From assembly GCA_900554685.1 (NCBI GenBank), contig USIG01000076.1, positions 1 through 8,262 of the forward strand: DNA of 8,262 nt. The letters are read 5' to 3'. Positions within the stretch are counted from its first letter, which is position 1; the number at the start of each line of letters is the position of its first letter. The DNA is from an uncultured Cryptobacterium sp. (lineage in GTDB: Bacteria; Actinomycetota; Coriobacteriia; Coriobacteriales; Eggerthellaceae). The position numbers were made by a program, and so were the translations under genes. Under the pieces are notes generated by a model. It did no database searches. It was not told the DNA's origin and saw only the letters and a list, made by a program, of their open reading frames with translations. Below, in pieces: positions 1 to 5,936 of the stretch.

Positions 1-944
1 TAATGCAATCTCTATTACCTGATTCATCTTATCAACCACGCTGTGTTGAGTTTAACTATTCGCCTAGTGAGTATGTAAAAATTTCTGACGGATGTAGTCG
101 TCGGTGTGCTTTTTGTACCATTCCATTTATTCGCGGACCGTACCATAGTTTTACCTATGATGTCATTCGAGCTGATGTCGCAACTAAAATTGCAGGTGGT
201 GCAAAAGAAATTGTTCTTATAGCCCAGGATTCTGGTATTTGGGGTCTTGATCTTCATCCTCGTCAGAGTTTAGCAAGCCTTCTTGAACGTCTTGCCAAGG
301 AATTTCCTCAAACCTGGTTTCGCGTAATGTATCTTCAGCCTGCTGGTATTACCGATGAGCTTATTGGTGTTATGAAAAAGAACAGCAATATCTGTAACTA
401 TCTTGATATTCCTTTACAACACTGTGATCCAGCTATTTTGAAGTCAATGAATAGAAGCGGCTCCTATCAGGAATTTATGGATATGATCGCTCATCTTCGT
501 GCTGAAATTCCTGATATCACCCTTCGTACCACTCTCATTGTGGGCTACCCCGGTGAAACTGACGAACAATTTGAGGATCTCTGTACTTTCATAGAAGATG
601 CGGATTTCGACTACGTAGGGGTTTTTGCCTTCTCTCCCGAAGAGGGTACTGTCGCAGCTGATCTTCCTCAGCAAATCGATGATGATACTAAGCAAGAACG
701 TCTTCAAACTATTCGCGATATCGCTGATGCGGTTTCTTCGCAAAAAATCAGTCGCCGTGTAGGCTCTACCTGTGAGGTGCTTGTCCTTGGTGAAGAAGAG
801 GATGGTCAGCTCTTCGGGCGCTGCCAATCTCAGGCTCCTGATGTTGATGGCGTAACCTATCTTGAAAAGGGCGAGGTAGGACAGTTTGTTTCCTGCACGA
901 TTGAAGACACGCTTCTGTATGAGATGGAGGCATCTTGTGACTAA
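1..944 (+). CDS. rimO: Ribosomal protein S12 (Asp) methylthiotransferase RimO, 5'-truncated by the window edge
   Basis: RimO is a cytoplasmic radical-SAM enzyme that adds a methylthio group to a conserved aspartate of ribosomal protein S12. The first full codon is at position 3, and 313 residues are visible. They begin just before the radical-SAM CxxxCxxC motif (Cys31, Cys35 and Cys38 of the visible part, in DGCSRRCAFC). The family's N-terminal cluster-binding domain, roughly 140 residues with three further cysteines, must therefore lie upstream of the window, and the ATG at position 3 is internal. The radical-SAM barrel is followed by a C-terminal TRAM-type domain (about residues 245-310). 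Its APDVDGVTYL stretch resembles the APEIDG segment typical of RimO rather than MiaB. The motif is followed by TIPFIRG, also RimO-like. The stop codon overlaps the start of pgsA-cinA by 8 bp, suggesting translational coupling. The assignment to RimO over MiaB is firm because a separate miaB lies at the other end of the window. Confidence 0.93.
   Translation, partial: MQSLLPDSSYQPRCVEFNYSPSEYVKISDGCSRRCAFCTIPFIRGPYHSFTYDVIRADVATKIAGGAKEIVLIAQDSGIWGLDLHPRQSLASLLERLAKEFPQTWFRVMYLQPAGITDELIGVMKKNSNICNYLDIPLQHCDPAILKSMNRSGSYQEFMDMIAHLRAEIPDITLRTTLIVGYPGETDEQFEDLCTFIEDADFDYVGVFAFSPEEGTVAADLPQQIDDDTKQERLQTIRDIADAVSSQKISRRVGSTCEVLVLGEEEDGQLFGRCQSQAPDVDGVTYLEKGEVGQFVSCTIEDTLLYEMEASCD
926..930 (+). promoter_or_regulatory. 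Ribosome binding site fixing the GTG start of pgsA-cinA
   Basis: A full GGAGG core sits 6 nt before the GTG at 937, inside the last codons of rimO. It decides the start. The upstream in-frame ATG at 886 would add 17 residues (MFPARLKTRFCMRWRHL) that are unlike PgsA N-termini and are only the rimO coding sequence read in another frame. Confidence 0.8.
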
Positions 945-2178
945 ACAAACTACCTCAGAACAAGCACTATGGACTCCTGCTAATGTTGTCACTATGGTAA
1001 GAATCCTTCTTGTTCCTGTTTTTGTGGTTGCCTTCATTTCTCCTTGGCCTGATTATTTTCCTGATTGGCCTGATGCAGACCTGTGGAAACCGTGGATCGC
1101 TGCCTTTATTTTTGCGCTTTTATCCTGCACCGATGCGTTAGATGGATATCTTGCTCGAAGCAGGGGAGAAGTAACGAATTTTGGCAAATTTATAGACCCT
1201 CTTGCCGATAAGATTTTAGTCGCTGCTGCTCTTTTAGCGCTCGTAGAATTGCAGTTACTTCCTTCTTGGGTTGCCCTTGTTATTTTAGGGCGCGAATTTA
1301 TTGTCTCTGGTTTGCGCATGCTCGTAGCAACGCATGGCATCGTTATTGCAGCAAGTTGGTACGGTAAAGCAAAAACGGTTTTTCAGATTATTGCTATCTT
1401 GCTTTTCATTATCAAAGGATCACCTTTTATCCTCGATCTCCATTCCTCGATGGAGACGATAATGTATGTGGTTTCCTGGTTCTTCATGATCGTTGCTTTG
1501 GTGCTTACCGTTGTGTCGATGTGCGATTATTTCGTTAAGTGTGCTCCTGTTTTTAAATTTAATCCTGATGATTCCTTTTCAAATTTTTCTGCACAGGGTC
1601 AAGTACAAAGTGAAAAACTTCCGTGGCAGGCTCACGAGATTGTTCTTAAGGATTCGATCAAAAAAGAAGCAAGTTGCGTTATTGATCTTGCCGTAAAACA
1701 GCACCGTACTCTTTCAACTGCAGAAAGCTGTACCGGAGGATTGATAGGGGGCAGTCTTACTGCGGTTTCTGGCAGCTCTTCAGCTGTTGAGGGAGGCATT
1801 ATTAGCTACTCAAACGAGGTAAAACAGCGTGTACTTGGCGTATCAAACGAAGATCTTGCTCGTGTAGGAGCAGTGAGTAGCGAAGTGGCGGCGCAAATGG
1901 CCGAAGGATCTCGCAGGGTTTGCGGAACCGACATAGCGGTTTCCGTAACAGGAATTGCAGGTCCTGGAGGAGCGGTACCAGGAAAGCCTGTTGGCACCGT
2001 TTGGTTTGGTTTAGCAACAGATTCTGACACAAAAACCTTTGTTCGACATTTTAAGGGCAATAGAGCGCAGGTAAGAAGTCAGACTGTTCTGTTTGCGCTT
2101 GATCTCTACAAAGCAGCACTTGATCCAGAAACTTCCTTTCCTGAGGAATCGGATTCTTATCAACAAGAAACCAAGTAA
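937..2178 (+). CDS. pgsA: PgsA-CinA fusion: CDP-diacylglycerol-glycerol-3-phosphate 3-phosphatidyltransferase joined to a nicotinamide-nucleotide amidase (CinA C-terminal/PncC) domain
   Basis: This single 413-residue protein has two enzymatic modules. Residues 1-200 are a multi-pass membrane PgsA, which makes phosphatidylglycerolphosphate from CDP-diacylglycerol and glycerol-3-phosphate. The complete CDP-alcohol phosphotransferase signature D-x2-DG-x2-AR-x8-G-x3-D-x3-D is visible (Asp66, Asp69-Gly70, Ala73-Arg74, Gly83, Asp87, Asp91). Hydrophobic segments continue to about residue 196. A polar linker (about 200-245) leads to a CinA C-terminal domain (about 246-396) with the signature ESCTGG (263-268), SVTGIAGPGG (336-345) and KPVGTVWFGLA. 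This family deamidates NMN to NaMN. The N-terminal molybdopterin-binding-like domain of full-length CinA is absent. There is no ATG, GTG or TTG codon in frame between Met195 and Leu269, so a separate cinA start is unlikely. pgsA and cinA are neighbours but separate genes in Bacillus. The start is GTG 937, with a strong ribosome binding site. The amidase domain should face the cytoplasm, tethered to the membrane (inference). Confidence 0.88.
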   Translation: MTKQTTSEQALWTPANVVTMVRILLVPVFVVAFISPWPDYFPDWPDADLWKPWIAAFIFALLSCTDALDGYLARSRGEVTNFGKFIDPLADKILVAAALLALVELQLLPSWVALVILGREFIVSGLRMLVATHGIVIAASWYGKAKTVFQIIAILLFIIKGSPFILDLHSSMETIMYVVSWFFMIVALVLTVVSMCDYFVKCAPVFKFNPDDSFSNFSAQGQVQSEKLPWQAHEIVLKDSIKKEASCVIDLAVKQHRTLSTAESCTGGLIGGSLTAVSGSSSAVEGGIISYSNEVKQRVLGVSNEDLARVGAVSSEVAAQMAEGSRRVCGTDIAVSVTGIAGPGGAVPGKPVGTVWFGLATDSDTKTFVRHFKGNRAQVRSQTVLFALDLYKAALDPETSFPEESDSYQQETK

Positions 2179-2195
2179 CAACTACGGTAAAAGAG

Positions 2196-2248
2196 CTCTT
2201 ATCAAGAAACTAAGTATTTAAGGATATTAGTTTCTTTTTGATAAAGAG
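2196..2248 (+). terminator. Stem-loop terminator after pgsA-cinA
   Basis: A 10-bp perfect stem (AAGAAACTAA at 2204-2213 with TTAGTTTCTT at 2227-2236) has a 13-nt loop. It continues outward through a small bulge into ATC/GAT and CTCTT/AAGAG pairing. The descending arm runs into a T-rich stretch (2231-2239). It begins 18 bp after the stop codon and precedes the independent recA promoter, so it probably ends the rimO-pgsA-cinA transcript. The stem is AT-rich, which lowers certainty. Confidence 0.6.
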
Positions 2249-2357
2249 ATGGTGCAAGGTTGTCAGAAAAATAGTGCGCTAACGCAAGATTCATTACAGA
2301 TTATTTGCTTACCATAGGGCATATACCGAGCTGGAATCGTAGTCTTTGAGTTTTATG

Positions 2358-2386
2358 TTGATTACGAACACCTGTTCGTGTATGCT
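2358..2386 (+). promoter_or_regulatory. recA promoter (sigma-70/SigA type)
   Basis: The -35 element TTGATT (2358-2363) and -10 element TATGCT (2381-2386) are separated by exactly 17 bp, and each matches the consensus at 4 of 6 positions. Transcription would start near 2392-2394, giving a leader of about 30 nt. The leader holds a small TACGT-CAA-ACGTA hairpin (2390-2402) and a strong GGAGG ribosome binding site (2415-2419), 5 nt before the recA ATG. The LexA operator fills the spacer. Confidence 0.65.
2365..2378. promoter_or_regulatory. LexA operator (SOS box) of recA
   Basis: CGAAC-ACCT-GTTCG is a perfect dyad with 5-bp arms, or 6 bp counting the flanking A/T. It matches the Gram-positive LexA consensus CGAAC-N4-GTTCG. 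It sits wholly within the spacer of the recA promoter, so bound LexA would block RNA polymerase directly. No second box of this form was seen elsewhere in the window, so only recA (and recX through readthrough) appears to be under direct SOS control here. Confidence 0.88.
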
Positions 2387-2424
2387 CTATACGTCAAACG
2401 TAGAACACCTTTACGGAGGAAATA

Positions 2425-3450
2425 ATGAGCCAGGACAAAGAAAAGGCCTTAAAAATTACAACTGACCAAATTGAACAGAAATTTGGTAAAGGTTCCATTA
2501 TGAAATTGGGAGAATCCACCAATTTGCAAATTGGTGTTATTCCAACAGGGGCTCTTCCTCTTGATATTGCCCTTGGTATTGGCGGTGTTCCGCGAGGCCG
2601 CATCGTTGAAATATACGGTCCTGAATCAAGCGGTAAAACAACCATCGCCTTACATATTATTGCTGAAGCGCAAGCTGCCGGTGGGGTAGTTGCCTTCATT
2701 GACGCTGAACACGCCCTCGATCCAGTCTATGCTGCCAAGCTTGGTGTCGATGTTGACGAAATGCTTATCTCGCAGCCTGATACTGGTGAGCAGGCACTTG
2801 AAATCTGTGACATGCTTGTACGTTCTGGTGCTATAGATTGCGTCGTTATAGACTCTGTTGCTGCTCTTGTTCCTCGTGCTGAAATTGAAGGTGAGATTGG
2901 TGATACCACGGTCGGTCTTCAGGCACGCCTTATGAGCCAAGCACTTCGAAAGCTTGCAGGCTCACTTTCTCGTTCAAACACGACCTGTATTTTTATCAAT
3001 CAATTACGTGAAAAAATCGGCGTTATGTTTGGCAACCCTGAAACAACCACAGGTGGCCGCGCTTTAAAGTTTTATTCAAGCGTTCGTATTGATGTTCGTC
3101 GTTTTGACTCGGTTAAAAAAGATGGCGAGTTTATTGGTAACCGAGTACGTGCAAAGGTTGTAAAGAACAAGGTTGCACCTCCTTTCCGCCAAGCAGAGTT
3201 CGACATCATGTATGGAGAAGGCATCTCTAAGGAAGGCTGTGTTCTCGATATGGGTGTAGAAGCGGGAATCGTTAAGAAAAGCGGATCTTGGTTTAATTAC
3301 GGCGATGAGCGTTTAGGACAAGGAAGAGAAGCCGCTAAACGAACCTTGAAGGAAAATCCTGACGTTCGCGATGAAATTGAAAATAAGATTCGTGAAGAGT
3401 TTAACTTGCCAGCAATTGGCGAAGAGGCTCCAAACTCTGCTAATGCCTAA
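2425..3450 (+). CDS. recA: Recombinase RecA
   Basis: RecA forms ATP-dependent filaments on single-stranded DNA, catalyses homologous strand exchange and triggers LexA self-cleavage. The 341-residue length is normal for the family. Visible landmarks are the Walker A motif GPESSGKT (65-72), the catalytic glutamate within FIDAEHALDP (Glu95), the Walker B strand CVVIDSV (139-145), and the DNA-binding L2 region from INQLREKIGVMFGNPETTTGG through Ala213 (191-213). The C-terminal domain starts near 270 and ends in a short acidic tail (IGEEAPNSANA). The ATG start has a GGAGG sequence 5 nt upstream. The gene has its own LexA-controlled promoter, and recX follows in the same reading frame after 45 bp with no terminator in that gap. 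Confidence 0.98.
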   Translation: MSQDKEKALKITTDQIEQKFGKGSIMKLGESTNLQIGVIPTGALPLDIALGIGGVPRGRIVEIYGPESSGKTTIALHIIAEAQAAGGVVAFIDAEHALDPVYAAKLGVDVDEMLISQPDTGEQALEICDMLVRSGAIDCVVIDSVAALVPRAEIEGEIGDTTVGLQARLMSQALRKLAGSLSRSNTTCIFINQLREKIGVMFGNPETTTGGRALKFYSSVRIDVRRFDSVKKDGEFIGNRVRAKVVKNKVAPPFRQAEFDIMYGEGISKEGCVLDMGVEAGIVKKSGSWFNYGDERLGQGREAAKRTLKENPDVRDEIENKIREEFNLPAIGEEAPNSANA

Positions 3451-3495
3451 CTCGTTAGATCAAAACGACATCTTCCAAGAAACGCGATTCATATT

Positions 3496-4062
3496 ATGGT
3501 CTATGTAACAAAAGAAGCACTTGAAGAAATGTTTACTACATCAAGTGCTTCTCTTTCTCATGAAAACTTACGTACATCCAGCAATGCTTCGATAGGCAGT
3601 GAAGAAAAAACTGAAGTTCAAGCTTTTAAAAAGATTGAACGCTTGGTAAAGGTTCGTGACCGATCTGTTGTTGAGGTAAGAGGACGCCTTGAAAAGGATT
3701 CATACCCTCCAGAGGTAATAGATGCCGCTATTGCGCGTGCTCTTCGCTGTAGTTATTTGGATGATCTTCGATTTGCCGATGTCCTTATACGTTCGCGACT
3801 TCGTGCTGGAAAAGGTCTTGCCGGTATCGTTTCAGAACTAAAGCGTCACGGTATTAATCCTGAAGAGCAACTGCCACATTTTCCTGATGCCTACCTTTGT
3901 CTTTTCCCGAGCCAAAAAGATTCCGCTATCGCACTTCTATGTAAAAAACCACCCCGTTCAAAAAATAAATTACAGGCGGCTTATGCAAAATTGGTGCGAA
4001 GCGGGTATAGTTCATCATTGGCAAGTGAAGCTGCCCGTGAATGGTACCAGACGCAAGAGTAG
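3496..4062 (+). CDS. recX: Regulatory protein RecX
   Basis: RecX binds RecA filaments and limits or modulates their activity. The 188 residues start with about 42 low-complexity, Ser/Thr-rich residues, followed by the RecX repeats of three-helix units. Residues 43-87 (AFKKIERLVKVRDRSVVEVRGRL...) are the first. Residues 86-122 carry the family's most conserved stretch, SYLDDLRFADVLIRSRLRAGKG. Residues 155-185 (NKLQAAYAKLVRSGYSSSLASEAA) form the last. Placement directly behind recA supports the call. The ATG at 3496 has no good ribosome binding site. A second in-frame ATG at 3529 is an alternative start, and no other ATG, GTG or TTG occurs before codon 50. A strong hairpin lies over these start codons, suggesting that expression is kept low relative to recA. 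Confidence 0.88.
   Translation: MVYVTKEALEEMFTTSSASLSHENLRTSSNASIGSEEKTEVQAFKKIERLVKVRDRSVVEVRGRLEKDSYPPEVIDAAIARALRCSYLDDLRFADVLIRSRLRAGKGLAGIVSELKRHGINPEEQLPHFPDAYLCLFPSQKDSAIALLCKKPPRSKNKLQAAYAKLVRSGYSSSLASEAAREWYQTQE
3513..3552 (+). terminator. Hairpin over the 5' end of recX, candidate recA-recX attenuator
   Basis: AGAAGCACTTGA (3513-3524) pairs perfectly over 12 bp with TCAAGTGCTTCT (3541-3552), leaving a 16-nt loop. A pyrimidine-rich tract (CTCTTTCTC from 3551) follows, similar to an intrinsic terminator. The hairpin starts 63 nt after the recA stop and lies inside the first 19 codons of recX. The loop contains the alternative recX ATG at 3529. It could end most recA transcripts, or hide the recX start. 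That second role is inference; the stem itself is directly visible. Confidence 0.5.
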
Positions 4063-4126
4063 TGGTTTTATTGTCTAGGTATCTTGTTTTTCTGTTCGTG
4101 AACAAATGCCACCCACGCAAACTATC

Positions 4127-4155
4127 TAGTCAAAACTATAAATTTTGGCTATGAT
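4127..4155 (+). promoter_or_regulatory. Possible rny promoter
   Basis: TAGTCA (4127-4132, 4 of 6 matches to -35) and TATGAT (4150-4155, 5 of 6 matches to -10) are separated by 17 bp in the gap between recX and rny. A second candidate lies downstream, an extended -10 of the form TGtTATATT (4191-4199) without a clear -35. Either would produce a long rny leader (about 110-155 nt) that includes the hairpin at 4244-4263. Confidence 0.35.
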
Positions 4156-4243
4156 CAATATGCTTGAGCTTACGTACCAGAAACGGTACTTGTTATATTT
4201 TTTCTACAAGTGAATAGTGTCGCTTCATTTTGGCGTGTGCTCT

Positions 4244-4263
4244 TGCCCCGGTGTACCAGGGCA
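4244..4263 (+). terminator. GC-rich hairpin between recX and rny (terminator or rny leader element)
   Basis: TGCCC (4244-4248) pairs with GGGCA (4259-4263). After one C-A mismatch, GG/CC pairs close a TGTA loop. The tail reads TCTTTTGTGT, a weak T-tract. It lies 55 bp before the rny start. It could end the recA-recX transcript. If rny is transcribed from the promoters suggested upstream, it is instead a leader hairpin able to affect rny expression. Confidence 0.45.
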
Positions 4264-4318
4264 TCTTTTGTGTCCTTGGCTCTCGTACTAAATCGCTGTT
4301 TGAACGAAAGGGAGTTCA

Positions 4319-5854
4319 ATGGTTGAAATTATTGTGGCTGCAGTTGTAGCCATCGTAATAGGCTTTTTGATCGGTTATTTCCTGATGCAAAAAGTCCTAA
4401 AACAACGTAACGCAGACGCTGCTCGCGAAGCTGAAACAACTCTCGCTGATGCAAAGCGGGAGGCGGAAAGTCTCAAGCGTGAAGCACTTGTTGAAGCAAA
4501 AGATGAAGCTTTAAAGATGAAGCAAGATGCTGAGCGCGAAAGCAATGAACGTATGCGTGAGGTGCGTTCTGCAGAGAATCGTATTAACCAACGCGAACAA
4601 AGTCTCGATAAGCGCATCGAATCACTTGATCATCGTGAACATCAAATTTCTTCTCTTCAAGGTCAGGTTGATCGTCGAGTAAAAGAGGTGGAGCGCGCAG
4701 AGCGCGAAGTTTCTCATCGTCTTGAAGAAGTTGCCGGACTCACTTCTGAGGAAGCAAAAACTGAACTTTTAGATGGCTTAAAGGAAGACGTTGTTCACGA
4801 ATCTGCTGCTATCATTCGTGATGCTGAAACTCGTACAAAAGCCGAAGCTGACAAGAAAGCTCGCGAGATTTTAAGCATCGCTATTCAGCGTTTGGCTGCA
4901 GACTATACTTCTCAGATTACGGTATCTACTATTCATATTCCTTCTGATGATCTGAAGGGTCGCATTATCGGTAGGGAAGGAAGGAATATTCGTTCCTTCG
5001 AGCAGATTACCGGTACCAATTTGATCATTGATGATACCCCCGAATGCGTTACGGTATCCTCTCATGACCCGGTTCGTCGCGAGATCGCAAGTGTCACTAT
5101 GCAAAACCTTATTAGCGATGGTCGTATTCATCCTGCACGTATTGAAGAAATGTTCCACAAGGCTGAAAAATATGTAAATCAGCAGATCAAGGATGCAGCC
5201 GCACAGGCCACCTTCGATACGGGCATTCATGACCTTCATCCTGAGCTTGAAAAGATTTTGGGGCGTTTGCGTTATCGTACTTCATATGGTCAAAACGTTT
5301 TGAACCACTCCCTTGAAGTTGCTTATCTTTGTTCGATGATGGCCTCTGAACTAGGCCTTGATCCGGTTCCCGCAAAACGTGCTGGTCTTTTGCACGACAT
5401 CGGAAAAGCGGTTGACCATGAAATCGAAGGTTCTCATGCCGTAATCGGTGCAGACCTGGCTCGTCGCTACGGAGAAGAACCAGAAATCGTTCACGCAATT
5501 GAAGCCCATCATAACGATGTTGAGCCTAATTCAGTGGTCGATGTCTTGGTTCAGGCAGCAGATGCGGTTTCCGCTGCTCGTCCTGGCGCCCGTAAGGAAA
5601 ATATTGAGTCTTACATCAAGCGTCTTGAGAAACTAGAAGAAATTGCAAATTCCTATCCAGGTGTTGAGCGTACGCATGCAATTCAGGCAGGACGTGAAGT
5701 TCGCGTTATTGTTACGCCTGAGGAAGTTGATGAATCTCATGCAACCGTCTTAGCCCATGACATTGCTCAGCAGATTCAAAACGAAACTAAATATCCTGGA
5801 CAGGTCAAGGTAGTAGTTATTCGCGAAACAAGGTCAGTTGATTACGCTAAGTAA
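4319..5854 (+). CDS. rny: Ribonuclease Y (endoribonuclease, KH-HD family)
   Basis: RNase Y is a membrane-anchored endonuclease that starts mRNA turnover in many Gram-positive bacteria. The 511 residues show the full family layout and normal length (about 520 in B. subtilis). There is an N-terminal transmembrane helix (about 3-23) and a long charged coiled coil (about 28-190, rich in Ala, Glu, Lys and Arg). The KH RNA-binding domain follows (about 205-270), with its GxxG loop in IIGREGRNI (Gly218-Gly221). The metal-dependent HD domain has His330, the His359-Asp360 pair in GLLHDIGKA, His373, His397-His398 and Asp415. The C-terminal region ends in VVIRETRSVDYAK, as in family members. The ATG start is preceded by AAAGGGAG at 4 nt spacing. 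In Bacillota ymdB usually follows; here a different gene does. Confidence 0.97.
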   Translation: MVEIIVAAVVAIVIGFLIGYFLMQKVLKQRNADAAREAETTLADAKREAESLKREALVEAKDEALKMKQDAERESNERMREVRSAENRINQREQSLDKRIESLDHREHQISSLQGQVDRRVKEVERAEREVSHRLEEVAGLTSEEAKTELLDGLKEDVVHESAAIIRDAETRTKAEADKKAREILSIAIQRLAADYTSQITVSTIHIPSDDLKGRIIGREGRNIRSFEQITGTNLIIDDTPECVTVSSHDPVRREIASVTMQNLISDGRIHPARIEEMFHKAEKYVNQQIKDAAAQATFDTGIHDLHPELEKILGRLRYRTSYGQNVLNHSLEVAYLCSMMASELGLDPVPAKRAGLLHDIGKAVDHEIEGSHAVIGADLARRYGEEPEIVHAIEAHHNDVEPNSVVDVLVQAADAVSAARPGARKENIESYIKRLEKLEEIANSYPGVERTHAIQAGREVRVIVTPEEVDESHATVLAHDIAQQIQNETKYPGQVKVVVIRETRSVDYAK

Positions 5855-5866
5855 GAATCTCTTACT
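5850..5866 (+). other. Small hairpin over the rny stop codon
   Basis: AGTAAGA (5850-5856) and TCTTACT (5860-5866) form a 7-bp perfect stem with a 3-nt loop, and the rny stop codon (5852-5854) lies in the left arm. No T-tract follows, so it is not a typical terminator. It may protect the 3' end of the transcript or be chance. Confidence 0.3.
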
Positions 5867-5892
5867 ACCTGTATACGTTTAGAAAATGAGTT

Positions 5893-5923
5893 AGTGGCCT
5901 ATGCTAGAGCAGCATAGGCCACT
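5893..5923 (+). terminator. Strong 13-bp hairpin between rny and the ATPase gene
   Basis: AGTGGCCTATGCT (5893-5905) pairs perfectly with AGCATAGGCCACT (5911-5923) around a 5-nt loop. Only three Ts follow, so termination efficiency is uncertain. Its end is only 2 nt before the AGGAAG ribosome binding site (5926-5931) and 13 nt before the start codon of the next gene. There is thus no room for a promoter after it. Either the ATPase gene depends on readthrough, or the hairpin is part of that gene's own mRNA leader. Confidence 0.65.
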
Positions 5924-5936
5924 TTAGGAAGAGCCT

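Noticed and set aside
886..936. Upstream ATG extension of pgsA-cinA
   Set aside because: The extra 17 residues are rimO sequence in another frame; the GTG at 937 has a GGAGG at ideal spacing and starts a normal PgsA N-terminus.
444..1037. Minus-strand open frame of 197 codons across the rimO/pgsA junction
   Set aside because: It is antisense to two well identified genes, has no recognisable domain and is a shadow of their codon use.
1493..1696. 67-codon + strand frame over the PgsA-CinA linker
   Set aside because: It overlaps the fusion gene in another frame and resembles no protein; the linker is coding in the main frame.
2249..2357. Possible small gene or RNA between the terminator and the recA promoter
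   Set aside because: No frame with a ribosome binding site and no convincing fold was found; only a 4-bp TGCG/CGCA stem near 2275 was seen.
4093..4104. Palindrome TGTTCGTGAACA considered as a second LexA box near recX/rny
   Set aside because: The half-sites are in the opposite order (GTTC-N2-GAAC rather than GAAC-N4-GTTC), so it does not fit the operator seen at recA.
4044..4259. GTACCAG repeated at 4044, 4174 and 4253, considered as operator repeats before rny
   Set aside because: The first copy is inside the recX coding sequence, spacing is irregular and a 7-mer of this kind also occurs in the CinA region; chance is sufficient.
4871..5239. Minus-strand open frame of 122 codons inside rny
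   Set aside because: It is antisense to the conserved KH region of RNase Y, without ribosome binding site or recognisable motifs.
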